Assembly: GCA_947630845.1 (NCBI GenBank)
Contig: CANRJB010000003.1
Coordinates: forward strand, 1-64,000
From: an uncultured Clostridia bacterium
GTDB lineage: Bacteria; Bacillota; Clostridia; Oscillospirales; Ruminococcaceae
Reading direction: 5' to 3'
DNA length: 64,000 nucleotides
The notes under the pieces were generated by a model that saw nothing but the letters and a program-made list of their open reading frames with translations, was not told the origin of the DNA and ran no database searches. Below, in pieces: positions 35,139 through 44,411 of the stretch. Position numbers and translations under genes: made by a program. The stretch's first letter is position 1, and each line of letters starts with the position of its first letter.

Positions 35139-36821
35139 ATGACCAATATGATGGAAGCTGCACAGGTGCAGCTGCGTGAGATGCTGCTGCATGCACTCGG
35201 CACACTGGTGGCAGAAGGGAAAATTCCGGCAGAGCCGATCCCGTCATTCAAGATCGAAGTCCCGGCGGACAAGTCCCACGGCGACTTTGCAACCAATATT
35301 GCCATGGCATCAGCAAAGACACTGCGTATGCCGCCGAGGGCGATCGCAGAGCTGCTGTGCGGTGCAATGCAGTTTGAGGGGACATATTTTGCCCGTGCAG
35401 AGATAGCAGGACCGGGCTTTCTCAATTTTTTCCTGCAAAAGACATGGTTCACAGATACCGTGAAGGCAGTACTCCATGAGGGGGATGCCTACGGACGTTC
35501 GGAGAGCGGCAAAGGAAAACGTGCGCTGGTGGAATTTGTCTCTGCCAACCCCACAGGACCGATGCATGTCGGCAATGCGAGGGGTGCGGCACTCGGCGAT
35601 GGGATCGCTGCCCTGCTTGAATGGACAGGATGGGGCGTGGAGCGTGAGTTCTATGTGAACGATGCCGGCAACCAGATCGAGAAGTTTGCCACATCCCTTG
35701 AAGTGCGCTATCTCCAGAGATGCGGACAGGACATCACCATGCCGGAGGATGCCTATCAGGGACAGGACATTGTGGTACATGCAGAACATTTTTATGAACA
35801 GCACGGCGATCAATATGCCGGTGCGGACAGCAGGGAACGCCGGGATGCGCTCGTGAATTTTGCGCTGCCGCAGAATATCGAGGGTCTGGAGCGTGACCTG
35901 CGCAGTTACCGGGTGGAGTATGACCACTGGTTCCGGGAGAGCAAGCTGCATGCCGACGGGAGTGTGGCAGACATCGTAAAGCAGCTCACGGACAGAGGAT
36001 ATACCTATGAGCAGGATGGTGCGGTCTGGTTCAGGGCAGAGCAGTTCGGGGCGGATAAGGATTTCGTTCTTGTGCGTGCGAACGGCATCCCGACGTATAT
36101 CGTGCCGGATATCGCATATCATGTAGATAAGCTGGTGACAAGACGGTTTGACAAGGCGATCAATGTGCTGGGCGCAGACCATCACGGCTATGTGCCGAGA
36201 CTGAAAGCGGCATTGAAGGCGTTGGACGTGGACACGGACAAGCTTGATGTGGTGTTGATGCAGATGGTCATCCTGATGCGGGGCGGTGAAGTGGCAAAGC
36301 TCTCGAAACGCAGCGGCAAAGCCATTGGACTGGTGACGCTCCTTGAAGACATTCCGCTTGATGCGGCACGGTTCTTTTTTAACATGCGTGAGGCAAATTC
36401 GCATTTTGAATTTGATCTGGATCTGGCAGTGGAGCAGTCCTCACAGAATCCGGTGTACTATGTGCAGTATGCGCATGCACGTATATGCAGCATTCTGCGG
36501 AATCTGAAACAGGAAGGGCTGTATGAGGAGACGGATGCGCCGACAGCACTTGATACGCCGCAGGAAACTGAGCTGATACGGCATCTTGCTGATTTCCCGG
36601 CAATGCTGGAGGCGGCAGCAAGGGTCTATGACCCGTCGAGGGTGACGAAGTATGCAACAGAGCTTGCGACACTGTTCCACAGGTTCTATGATGCATGCAG
36701 TGTAAAAAATGCAGAAACGCCGGAGCTGTGTGCATCGAGGACGGCACTTTGCCGTGCGGCTGCACAGATACTGCGCAATGCCATGTCCATTCTGAAAATT
36801 GATTGTCCGGAAAAAATGTAG
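35139..36821 (+). CDS. argS: Arginyl-tRNA synthetase
   Basis: Class I synthetase charging tRNA-Arg. 560 residues, normal length. The N-terminal additional domain (FKIEVPADKSHGDFATNIAM) is followed by the HIGH-type motif in FVSANPTGPMHVGNARGAALGD, the KMSKS-type motif KLSKRSGKA, and an anticodon-binding helical domain with NPVYYVQYAHARICSI. GGAGGA lies before ATG 35139. Last gene of the ddl-murI-DUF1934-argS run; no strong terminator was seen, only a short hairpin (~36856-36885) without T-run. Confidence 0.98.
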   Translation: MTNMMEAAQVQLREMLLHALGTLVAEGKIPAEPIPSFKIEVPADKSHGDFATNIAMASAKTLRMPPRAIAELLCGAMQFEGTYFARAEIAGPGFLNFFLQKTWFTDTVKAVLHEGDAYGRSESGKGKRALVEFVSANPTGPMHVGNARGAALGDGIAALLEWTGWGVEREFYVNDAGNQIEKFATSLEVRYLQRCGQDITMPEDAYQGQDIVVHAEHFYEQHGDQYAGADSRERRDALVNFALPQNIEGLERDLRSYRVEYDHWFRESKLHADGSVADIVKQLTDRGYTYEQDGAVWFRAEQFGADKDFVLVRANGIPTYIVPDIAYHVDKLVTRRFDKAINVLGADHHGYVPRLKAALKALDVDTDKLDVVLMQMVILMRGGEVAKLSKRSGKAIGLVTLLEDIPLDAARFFFNMREANSHFEFDLDLAVEQSSQNPVYYVQYAHARICSILRNLKQEGLYEETDAPTALDTPQETELIRHLADFPAMLEAAARVYDPSRVTKYATELATLFHRFYDACSVKNAETPELCASRTALCRAAAQILRNAMSILKIDCPEKM

Positions 36822-37087
36822 CAGATAGTCCGGAAGGAGAATGTCCTGCACATTCGCTGCATCCTGTCAGGATGGCAGGGCTTCGTATGACAAAGAAAAT
36901 GACGCAATGGTTACAAATTTATTTCTGATTTTGTGATGAATACACAAACTGGATGAAAAATATTCGCCGTTTTCACGAAAAAACAAAGAAAATTAACAAA
37001 TTATTCATATTGCGTCCATGAATTTATGTTACCATTTTCTTATGTGGAAAATGCTACATGAATCCAATAGAGAAGGGAAGTTCGTAT

Positions 37088-38173
37088 ATGTCCAACAGAC
37101 TGTTCCAAGGACTTGTTCATCAGATGCGTGATACCATGGATGCCGTCATCGGTGTCGTGGATGAGAACGCTACCATCATCGCATGCAGCGACCTGACAAA
37201 GGTCGGCACAACCAATGAATTCGTATCTCTGGATCTGAGCGATTCACATGATATCTTTATCCGTGACGGCTATACCTATAAGCCGTTCGGTTCACGCCAG
37301 AAACCCGATTATGCTGTTTTCGTTGAGGGTACGGATGATACAGCCGCAAAATATGCATCCATCCTCTCCATCACGCTTTCCAATATCAAACAGTATTACG
37401 ATGAAAAATATGACCGTAATAATTTCATCAAGAATGTCGTGCTTGATAATGTCCTGCCGGGCGATATCGTCATCAAGGCAAGAGAACTGCACTTCAATGC
37501 CGAGATCAGCAGAGTTGTGCTTCTGATCCGTATCATCTCGTCTAACGATATCTCCGCTTACGATGTCATCCAGAATCTCTTCCCTGACAAGAACAAGGAT
37601 TTCGTGTTCAATATCACAGAGTCTGATATCGTCCTTGTCAAGGAGATCAAGAGCAGCGTTGATTCCAAAGACCTTGAAAAGCTTGCACGCTCCATTGCAG
37701 ATACGCTGTCAAGCGAATTTTACACAAGGGTGAATGTCGGGATCGGTACGGCTGTCACCACTGTCAAGGATCTTGCCCGTTCCTTCAAAGAGGCACAGAC
37801 TGCCCTTGAAGTCGGGAAGGTGTTCGATACCGATAAGATCATAGTCAGCTATGATAACCTCGGCATCGCACGGCTCATCTATCATCTGCCCACGACTCTC
37901 TGTGAGACTTTCATGCATGAGGTGTTCAAGCGTGGCAGCATCGAGTCACTTGACCATGAAACTCTGTTCACCATCCAGAAATTCTTTGAGAACAATCTGA
38001 ATGTCTCCGAAACATCCAGAAAATTGTTCGTCCACAGAAATACACTGGTCTACAGACTCGAAAAAATCAAAAAGCTGACAGGTCTTGACCTGAGAGAATT
38101 CGATCATGCGATCATCTTCAAGATCGCCCTTATGGTGAAAAAATATCTTCAGGCAAATCCGACAAAATTCTGA
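37088..38173 (+). CDS. CdaR/PucR-family transcriptional regulator
   Basis: 361 residues. ATG 37088 follows AGAAGGGAAG; the frame extends upstream to 37058 without a ribosome site. The N-terminal part (~1-120) has the putative sugar-diacid recognition layout of CdaR (VHQMRDTMDAVIGVVDENATIIACSDL); the middle (~150-250) is a degenerate GGDEF-like fold without the motif; the C-terminus (~290-355) has the PucR-type helix-turn-helix NLNVSETSRKLFVHRNTLVYRLEKIKKLTGLDLR. Such proteins sense sugar acids or related metabolites. It lies upstream of ftsE with a structured 71-bp gap. The 214 bp before it (36874-37087) hold AT-rich DNA with no clear promoter. Confidence 0.9.
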   Translation: MSNRLFQGLVHQMRDTMDAVIGVVDENATIIACSDLTKVGTTNEFVSLDLSDSHDIFIRDGYTYKPFGSRQKPDYAVFVEGTDDTAAKYASILSITLSNIKQYYDEKYDRNNFIKNVVLDNVLPGDIVIKARELHFNAEISRVVLLIRIISSNDISAYDVIQNLFPDKNKDFVFNITESDIVLVKEIKSSVDSKDLEKLARSIADTLSSEFYTRVNVGIGTAVTTVKDLARSFKEAQTALEVGKVFDTDKIIVSYDNLGIARLIYHLPTTLCETFMHEVFKRGSIESLDHETLFTIQKFFENNLNVSETSRKLFVHRNTLVYRLEKIKKLTGLDLREFDHAIIFKIALMVKKYLQANPTKF

Positions 38174-38181
38174 TATATTCC

Positions 38182-38231
38182 GCTTTTGCCTGCTGTTCTG
38201 CATTCAGGACACAGGCAAAGCTTTTGCCTAC
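38182..38231 (+). promoter_or_regulatory. Mutually exclusive hairpins before ftsE
   Basis: Segments 38182-38193 and 38220-38231 are the same 12-mer with one mismatch (GCTTTTGCCTGC / GCTTTTGCCTAC). AGGCAAAGC (38213-38221) is complementary to both, so it can pair backward or forward but not both. The second hairpin ends next to the ftsE ribosome site (AGAAAGGA). A translational switch is possible. Confidence 0.35.
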
Positions 38232-38244
38232 AGAAAGGATCATT

Positions 38245-38949
38245 ATGGTAGAACTGAAGGATGTTTCTGTAACGTATTCGAGCGGCGTGGATGCACTTAA
38301 CCATGTCAGCCTGAAAATCAATGACGGTGATTTTGCCTTTGTGGTCGGCTCATCCGGCGCAGGAAAAAGTACCATGATCAAGCTCCTGCTCAAGGAGATC
38401 GATGCGACCGAAGGGACTGTTATTGTCAACGGTTATAATCTCTCCCATCTGCGCAGACGTAAGATCCCGGAGCTGCGCAGGACGATCGGTATCGTGTTTC
38501 AGGATTTCCGGCTGATCCCGTCCATGACAGTGTATGAGAACATTGCATTTGTGCTGCGTGTGATCGATGCGCCGAAGAAATATATCCGGAAACGGGTGCA
38601 GTATGTCATCGGACTGGTGGGCTTGCAGCTGAAGGCGAAGAGCTATCCGGACGAGCTGTCCGGCGGCGAGAAGCAGCGTGTCGCCATTGCAAGGGCACTG
38701 GTGAATGACCCGAAGCTCATTATTGCCGACGAGCCGACCGGAAATATTGACCCGGAGCTGTCATATGAGATCGTTAATCTGCTCCGGGAGATCAATGCCT
38801 GCGGTACGACTATCCTTATGGTCACGCATGAGCATGAGATGGTGCGTCATTTCGGTGGGCGCATCATCAATATCACTGACGGCGAGATCGTGTATGATGA
38901 GATCATAGGAGGCGAAGATGAAAGCGAGTGGAGTCAAATATCTGATTGA
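38245..38949 (+). CDS. ftsE: Cell-division ATP-binding protein FtsE
   Basis: 234-residue ABC ATPase that, with FtsX, drives wall hydrolases at the membrane. ATG 38245 follows AGAAAGGA. Walker A GSSGAGKST, Q-loop VFQDFRLIPSMTVYENIAF (typical FtsE), signature LSGGEKQRVAIARAL, Walker B LIIADEPTGNIDP and the switch His in MVTHEHEMV are all intact. Its last 32 bp overlap ftsX, which indicates translational coupling. Confidence 0.97.
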   Translation: MVELKDVSVTYSSGVDALNHVSLKINDGDFAFVVGSSGAGKSTMIKLLLKEIDATEGTVIVNGYNLSHLRRRKIPELRRTIGIVFQDFRLIPSMTVYENIAFVLRVIDAPKKYIRKRVQYVIGLVGLQLKAKSYPDELSGGEKQRVAIARALVNDPKLIIADEPTGNIDPELSYEIVNLLREINACGTTILMVTHEHEMVRHFGGRIINITDGEIVYDEIIGGEDESEWSQISD

Positions 38950-39823
38950 ACAGGGCGTTGACAATGTGTGGAAAAACAGGATGATGGCATTTGCATCGTT
39001 CTGTGTGCTGCTGGTGTCGCTGCTGATGGTCGGCATTTCGTCGCTGGCGTATATCAACATTAACTCCATTGTCGGCGGCATCGAACAGAAAAATGAGGTC
39101 ATTGTCTACCTCGATGACAACATCACGGATGCGGAGATCGCCGATTTCGGCAATGCATTGCGAAACATGTCAAATGTTGCGGAGGTCAGCTTCTATTCTA
39201 AGGAGGAGGCATATGCCTCCCTGAAAGAGGATATGGCAGAATATGATGTGCTGTTTGAGTCTCTCGGCGATGACAATCCCCTCCCCGATGCCTACCGCAT
39301 CAAGGTAGCAGACATCGGCGAGATCGACAGTACCATTCAGGAGATCCGTTTGCTTGACCATATTTTTTCCATCCGTGCGCCCTACGATTTTGTCAACATT
39401 CTTGTACAGTTACGTTCGATTCTGACCTTAGTGATGAGTGCGATCATTATGGCGATGGTCATCGTCTCTATGGTCATCATTTCCAACACCACAAGGACAA
39501 GCGTCTTTGCACGGCGTGAGGAGATCCAGATCATGAAGTACGTCGGTGCGACGGATGCCTTTATCCGGTTTCCGTTCTTTGTAGAGGGAATGATCACCGG
39601 ATTCTTTTCGGGCGTGCTGGCACTGGTCATTACGTGGCTGGTGTACGATGCAGTCGTGAATGCACTCCAGAACCAACTGAGCCTGCTGAGTATCATCGGC
39701 ACAGGTAATATCATCCAGTTCAGTGATATCTATCTGCCGGTCACACTGGCATATGTAGTGGGCGGTGCGCTTACGGGTGCGATCGGCAGTGCCATCAGTA
39801 CGAGAAAATATATCAATGTCTGA
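38918..39823 (+). CDS. ftsX: Cell-division membrane protein FtsX
   Basis: 301 residues, four transmembrane helices (~23-45, ~170-195, ~222-245, ~270-292). The large extracytoplasmic domain between helices 1 and 2 (NEVIVYLDDNITDAEIADFGNALRNMSNVAEVSFYSKEEAYASLKEDM) is the part that contacts wall hydrolases, and FARREEIQIMKYVGATDAFIRFPFFVEG is the conserved coupling region of the FtsX/MacB type. GGAGG lies before ATG 38918. The M23 hydrolase gene begins 12 bp downstream, the expected partner. Confidence 0.97.
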   Translation: MKASGVKYLIEQGVDNVWKNRMMAFASFCVLLVSLLMVGISSLAYININSIVGGIEQKNEVIVYLDDNITDAEIADFGNALRNMSNVAEVSFYSKEEAYASLKEDMAEYDVLFESLGDDNPLPDAYRIKVADIGEIDSTIQEIRLLDHIFSIRAPYDFVNILVQLRSILTLVMSAIIMAMVIVSMVIISNTTRTSVFARREEIQIMKYVGATDAFIRFPFFVEGMITGFFSGVLALVITWLVYDAVVNALQNQLSLLSIIGTGNIIQFSDIYLPVTLAYVVGGALTGAIGSAISTRKYINV

Positions 39824-39835
39824 TAGGAGATCATT

Positions 39836-41314
39836 ATGATGAAAAGCAATTGCAGAAAGCTGCTTGCAGCCGTTATGGCTGTGATATGCTGCATGGGGGC
39901 ATTCTCTCATCCGGTACAGAACAGGGAGATGACCGCAGAGGCAGTCACTATCGCTGAGCTTGAAGCACAGAAGGAAGAGAATAACAAGAAGATCAAAGAG
40001 TATGAGGAAAAGCTCTCACAGTTTCAGGCTGACCAGAAACAGGAAGAAGCTTACCAGAATGCTTTACAGAATAAAATTGATACCATCCAGAGCAATATGC
40101 AGATCCTTGATACCGAGCTGGAGGAGATCAAGAAGAATCTCTATGATCTGGAGGTCGGCATCTCCGACATGGAGGATCGCATCGAAAAGCAGGAGCAGGA
40201 TATTGATGAAGGTCTGGAGGAATTTAAGCTCCGTCTGCGTGCAATGTATGTCAACGGCAATGACAGTCTGGCATCGGCACTGGTGGGGGCAACGGATTTC
40301 TATGATATGCTGTCAAAATATGAGCTGATATCACGAGTGGCAAAGCATGATGATGATCTTGTCAATGACCTCAAACAGGAGCTTGCGGACTACGACCAGA
40401 ACCTCCGTACCCTTGAAGCACAACAGGAGCAGGAAAAGAAAACACAGGCTGAGAAGGAAGCAAAGCAGCAGGAAATGAAGACATCTATGGTAGAATTGCA
40501 GGATGCCTATGCAGAATCCGCTGCGGAACAGGAACGGCTTGCAAAGGAAGAAGAACTGGCGAATGCATCCATTGATGATCTGAAGGAGAAGAACCGGCTT
40601 GCGGATGAAGCAGAGAAAGAGATCTATGAGGAAATTCGCCGTGCTGAGGAAGCTGCAAAGAAGAAAGCGGAGGAAGAAAGGAAGAAGGCAGAAGAGGAAG
40701 CAAAGAAGAAAGCTGAAGAAGAGGCAAAGAAAAAAGCCGAAGAGGAAGCAAACCGTCAGCAGCAGAGTACTCCTTCTGCTCCTGACAGCAACTCTTCTTC
40801 CGGCGGCGATACGTCCTCCGGCAATTCTTCCGGCAATTCGTCCTCCGGCAGCAGCACTTCGGGGAATGATGCCTCGTCGCAGGGCAGCTATTCGGATTCT
40901 TCCTTCGGATGGCCGTGTCCGGGGCACTATTATATTTCGTCCACGTTCGGCAGCAGATGGGGAACGATGCACAAGGGAATCGACATTGCCCAGAGTAAGG
41001 ACTCAGATGTAGTGGCATCCCGGTCTGGATCTGTCATCCGTGCGGTGAACAGTTGTACGCATAACTACGGCAAGAGCAGCAACTGCTGCGGCAACGGCTA
41101 CGGCAATCACGTCATCATCATGCATGACGACGGCACGTATTCTACGCTCTACGGGCATATGTCCAGTATTGTGGTATCCGTCGGCGACTATGTGCAGAAG
41201 GGACAGACCATCGGTTATGTCGGCTCGACCGGATATTCCACCGGTCCGCATCTGCATTTTGAGGTGCGCAAAAACGGAACAGCAGTCGATCCGAGCGGTT
41301 ATCTGAACTATTGA
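39836..41314 (+). CDS. Secreted M23 murein hydrolase with coiled coil (EnvC/PcsB-type)
   Basis: 492 residues. Signal peptide (~1-35); two long coiled coils (~38-120 and ~170-290) rich in Glu/Lys/Gln/Ala, the second ending in repeats of KKKAEEEA; a Ser/Gly/Asn linker (~300-350); C-terminal LytM/M23 domain (~365-490). The metal and catalytic residues are visible: HKGIDI (His, Asp), LYGHMSS, and HLHFEVR. The coiled-coil-LytM layout and the position right after ftsX indicate a hydrolase activated by FtsEX to split septal peptidoglycan. The two Cys in ASNCCGNGYGN are unusual for the family. A hairpin follows the stop. Confidence 0.94.
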   Translation: MMKSNCRKLLAAVMAVICCMGAFSHPVQNREMTAEAVTIAELEAQKEENNKKIKEYEEKLSQFQADQKQEEAYQNALQNKIDTIQSNMQILDTELEEIKKNLYDLEVGISDMEDRIEKQEQDIDEGLEEFKLRLRAMYVNGNDSLASALVGATDFYDMLSKYELISRVAKHDDDLVNDLKQELADYDQNLRTLEAQQEQEKKTQAEKEAKQQEMKTSMVELQDAYAESAAEQERLAKEEELANASIDDLKEKNRLADEAEKEIYEEIRRAEEAAKKKAEEERKKAEEEAKKKAEEEAKKKAEEEANRQQQSTPSAPDSNSSSGGDTSSGNSSGNSSSGSSTSGNDASSQGSYSDSSFGWPCPGHYYISSTFGSRWGTMHKGIDIAQSKDSDVVASRSGSVIRAVNSCTHNYGKSSNCCGNGYGNHVIIMHDDGTYSTLYGHMSSIVVSVGDYVQKGQTIGYVGSTGYSTGPHLHFEVRKNGTAVDPSGYLNY

Positions 41315-41319
41315 TATTC

Positions 41320-41354
41320 TTTCCTACCATCCTGTTTCAATGGGATGGTAGGAA
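41320..41354 (+). terminator. Terminator-like hairpin after M23 gene
   Basis: Stem TTTCCTACCATCC / GGGATGGTAGGAAA, 13 bp, 8-nt loop. No T-run, so it may only partly stop transcription into the S41 gene. Confidence 0.55.
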
Positions 41355-41379
41355 ATTCACATCAGAACGGGGGGACAGA

Positions 41380-42564
41380 ATGAATCATAAGGTGAGTCTG
41401 GGTGTGACGATCAGTATCGCAGCCATTGTGTGTGCAGTGACCTTTGTGCTGACATCGTTTTTTTCTTTGCAAAGCTTCAATGAGAAGGTGCAGGCAGTCA
41501 AGGAGAAGGCGGAAAAGTATGAACGTCTTGAAGCACTCGATACGTATGTGAGAGAGAAATATTATACAGATGAGATCGACGAAGATGCTCTCATGAACGG
41601 GATGCTCAAAGGCTATGTTGCAGGTCTGGGGGATCCCTATTCGTCTTATATGACGGCAGAGGAGTATGCAGAACGGATGGAAAAGGAGTCTGGTCAGCAG
41701 ATCGGCATCGGTGTGACGGTTTCCATGGATGAGGATGGCAACATCTTCGTGCATTCTGTAGAGGACAATTCTCCGGCAGCAGAGGTGGACATCCGGGCGG
41801 AGGATGTCATCACGGCAGTGGACGGCAATATCGTTACGGAAGTCGGATTTGATACAGCAGTAGAAGCCGTGCGTGGTGATGAGGGAACGAGCGTCAGGCT
41901 CACCATTCTGCGTGACGGCAAGGAACTGCAAAAAACTGTTGTCCGGAAAAATTATGATGTCAAAACTGTCTACTCCCAGATGCTGGACAACCAGATCGGC
42001 TATATCCGTATCACGGCATTCCGGGAGAATACGGCACAGCAGTTTCAGGATGCCCTTGACGGGCTGAAAGCGACTGGTGCCCGGGCATTGCTGTTTGATG
42101 TCCGGAACAATGGCGGCGGTCTGCTTGATACACTGGAGGACATACTTGACCCCCTGCTGCCGGAGGGCGTGATCGCTACGGCAACCTATCAGGGCGGCGA
42201 TACGCAAACCGTTGTCTATTCCGATGCGGAGGAGACTGATCTGCCGATGGCAGTGCTGGTGAACGGCGGCTCGGCAAGTGCAGCAGAGCTGTTTTCCGCA
42301 TCGCTGCGTGACTTCAAAGAAGCCAAGCTCGTTGGAAAAACGACCTATGGCAAGGGCGTGATGCAGCTCACACGGCAGATGGAGGACGGCGGCGGTCTGA
42401 CACTTACTGTTGCCACCTATCAGACGGCTTTGTCCGACTGCTATCAGGGCGTAGGACTGACACCGGATGTTGAAGTGGATGTCGGGGAAGATGTGGACAT
42501 TACTGCCTGCGACCCGGAGACGGATACCCAGCTTGCTGCAGCGATCAAGCTGCTGTCAGAGTGA
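41380..42564 (+). CDS. Membrane-anchored S41 carboxy-terminal processing protease
   Basis: 394 residues. ATG 41380 follows GGGGGGA; the frame upstream (from 41311) covers the hairpin. One N-terminal helix (~6-30) anchors it outside the membrane. A PDZ domain (~110-185: VSMDEDGNIFVHSVEDNSPAAEVDIRAEDVITAVDG) recognises substrate C-termini, and the protease core shows the dyad Ser300 in NGGSASAAE and Lys325 in TTYGKG. It is of CtpA/CtpB type, which process envelope proteins or signalling proteins. Located in the ftsEX-M23 neighbourhood and followed by MscS 9 bp later. Confidence 0.95.
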   Translation: MNHKVSLGVTISIAAIVCAVTFVLTSFFSLQSFNEKVQAVKEKAEKYERLEALDTYVREKYYTDEIDEDALMNGMLKGYVAGLGDPYSSYMTAEEYAERMEKESGQQIGIGVTVSMDEDGNIFVHSVEDNSPAAEVDIRAEDVITAVDGNIVTEVGFDTAVEAVRGDEGTSVRLTILRDGKELQKTVVRKNYDVKTVYSQMLDNQIGYIRITAFRENTAQQFQDALDGLKATGARALLFDVRNNGGGLLDTLEDILDPLLPEGVIATATYQGGDTQTVVYSDAEETDLPMAVLVNGGSASAAELFSASLRDFKEAKLVGKTTYGKGVMQLTRQMEDGGGLTLTVATYQTALSDCYQGVGLTPDVEVDVGEDVDITACDPETDTQLAAAIKLLSE

Positions 42565-42573
42565 GGTGTATGC

Positions 42574-43434
42574 ATGACAACGGAAGAAACCAATGAGATC
42601 GTATCTGCCATCGGGGACGAAGCGGAACATGTCAGCACGCTGCTGACTTCTGTTCTGAATTACATCCGGGGCATGCTGCCGTCACTGGCATTTGCGGCGG
42701 TGGTTTTTATCGCAGGAATGCTGCTCACAAAGCTTCTGCTGCGCATCCTGAACCGCACCCTTTCCAAAAGCCGGCTTGAACCGACAGCAGCAAGTTTCCT
42801 GCATTCACTGCTGAGTGTGATTGCCTATGTGCTGGTGGCAGTGATCGTGCTGTCGGTGCTGAACGTGCCGATGACATCCATCATCACAGTCATTGGTACT
42901 ATGGGGCTTGCCATCGGGCTTGCCCTGCAAAACAGCCTGTCGAATGTGGCAGGGGGGTTCCTGATCCTATTTTCCAAGCCTTTGAAGGTGGGGGATTATG
43001 TGGAATTCGGGGGCGTGACGGGAACGGTCGAGAGCATTGCCATTCTTCAGACCAAGATGCGCCGTCCGGACGGAACAACGGTATTCATCCCGAACGGTAA
43101 GATTGCGGATGCAATGGTGCTGAATTATTCGGAAGACCCCATGCGCCGGTTGGAGCTGGACTTCGGCATCGGGTATGATGCTGATGCCGAACAGGCGAAA
43201 GCCATCATCAGGGAGCTGCTTGCCAAAAGTCCCTTTGCCGAAAAAGACCCTCCTCCTCTTGTGCGGATCGGGGAGCTGGGGGAAAGTGCGGTGGTTCTGC
43301 ATGTCCGGGTGTGGACGCAGCATGAGCATTACTGGGAGCTGCACTATGATCTGCTGGAGCAGGTGAAGCAGGCTTTTGATGAGAACGGCATCAGCATTCC
43401 CTATCCGCAGATGGATGTCCATATTGAAAAATAG
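42574..43434 (+). CDS. MscS-type small-conductance mechanosensitive channel
   Basis: 286 residues, three predicted helices (~25-50, ~75-95, ~105-130) and a cytoplasmic vestibule domain. The pore helix region IGLALQNSLSNVAGGFLILFSKPLKVGDYVEFGGVTGTVESI is the MscS signature, and VFIPNGKIADAMVLNYS follows. Protects against hypo-osmotic shock. GAGGTG precedes ATG 42574. Cotranscribed with the S41 gene. Confidence 0.95.
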   Translation: MTTEETNEIVSAIGDEAEHVSTLLTSVLNYIRGMLPSLAFAAVVFIAGMLLTKLLLRILNRTLSKSRLEPTAASFLHSLLSVIAYVLVAVIVLSVLNVPMTSIITVIGTMGLAIGLALQNSLSNVAGGFLILFSKPLKVGDYVEFGGVTGTVESIAILQTKMRRPDGTTVFIPNGKIADAMVLNYSEDPMRRLELDFGIGYDADAEQAKAIIRELLAKSPFAEKDPPPLVRIGELGESAVVLHVRVWTQHEHYWELHYDLLEQVKQAFDENGISIPYPQMDVHIEK

Positions 43435-43438
43435 CGAA

Positions 43439-43464
43439 AGACCGTCCTTTTTGCAGGGCGGTCT
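43439..43464 (+). terminator. Hairpin after MscS gene
   Basis: Stem AGACCGTCC / GGGCGGTCT. Poor T-run downstream; moderate support. Confidence 0.5.
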
Positions 43465-43505
43465 GCTTGTCGCAGATGATGGGGAAGCTTATCTCCGTTT
43501 TCCCC

Positions 43506-43534
43506 TTGATTTTTTCTGCCATATCATATATAAT
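43506..43534 (+). promoter_or_regulatory. Promoter of dapF
   Basis: TTGATT (43506-43511), 17 nt, TATAAT (43529-43534), 24 bp before the start codon. Confidence 0.75.
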
Positions 43535-43557
43535 AAGATAAGAAGGGAGCGATGTGT

Positions 43558-44406
43558 ATGAAATTCAGCAAAATGCATGGCATTGGGAATGACTATGTTT
43601 ATGTCAACGGATTTCAGGAGACTGTGAAAGACCCGGAGAAAACAGCGATCCTTGTCAGTGACAGAAGGTTTGGCATTGGTTCGGACGGGCTGATTCTGAT
43701 CTTGCCGTCTGACAAGGCAGACTGCCGTATGCAGATGTTCAATGCCGACGGTTCGGAAGGGATGATGTGCGGCAATGGCATCCGCTGTGTCGGCAAGTAT
43801 GCCTATGACCATGGTATCGTCAGCAAACCGGAACTGTCCGTTGAGACGAAGTCCGGCATCAAGTACATTACGCTGCAAATCGAAAACGGCAAGGCAACCG
43901 GTGCAACAGTGGACATGGGCAAGGCAATTCTTCGTCCGGCAGACATTCCCGTCAGGGCAGAGGGAGACAGTTATATTGCACAGAAACTGAATGTAAACGG
44001 AAGTGACTATACCGTGACCTGTGTATCTATGGGAAATCCGCACTGTGTCGTGTTCATGCAGGACGACCCCATGACGCTTGACCTGCCGGGCATCGGTCCG
44101 TCATTTGAGAATCATCCGTTGTTCCCGGAGCGTATCAATACGGAATTTGTGCAGAAGATAGACGGACACACGCTTTTTATGCGTGTGTGGGAGCGTGGCA
44201 GCGGAGAAACATTTGCCTGTGGTACAGGGGCATGTGCAACGGCTGTGGCAGCAGTCCTGAACGGCATGTGTCAGTATGATGAGGAGATCACGGTCAGGCT
44301 TCGGGGTGGTGACCTGCACATCACCTACCGCACAGACGGTACGGTCATGATGACTGGTTCAGCAACGCATGTTTTTGACGGTGAAATGGATTTGCCGGAG
44401 ATGTGA
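43558..44406 (+). CDS. dapF: Diaminopimelate epimerase
   Basis: Converts LL- to meso-diaminopimelate for lysine and peptidoglycan. 282 residues. ATG 43558 lies 8 nt after AAGGGAG; the ATG at 43552 is too close. FSKMHGIGNDYVYVNGF opens the protein, the first catalytic Cys71 is in MMCGNGIRCVGKYAYD and the second Cys221 in FACGTGACATAVA. It works after DapL, encoded 1 kb downstream. The tandem repeat begins 5 bp after its stop. Confidence 0.97.
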   Translation: MKFSKMHGIGNDYVYVNGFQETVKDPEKTAILVSDRRFGIGSDGLILILPSDKADCRMQMFNADGSEGMMCGNGIRCVGKYAYDHGIVSKPELSVETKSGIKYITLQIENGKATGATVDMGKAILRPADIPVRAEGDSYIAQKLNVNGSDYTVTCVSMGNPHCVVFMQDDPMTLDLPGIGPSFENHPLFPERINTEFVQKIDGHTLFMRVWERGSGETFACGTGACATAVAAVLNGMCQYDEEITVRLRGGDLHITYRTDGTVMMTGSATHVFDGEMDLPEM

Positions 44407-44411
44407 TAAAT

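Noticed and set aside
40331-40972. Minus-strand frame rich in Leu/Phe/Cys resembling a membrane protein
   Set aside because: Shadow of the Glu/Lys coiled coil of the M23 hydrolase gene.
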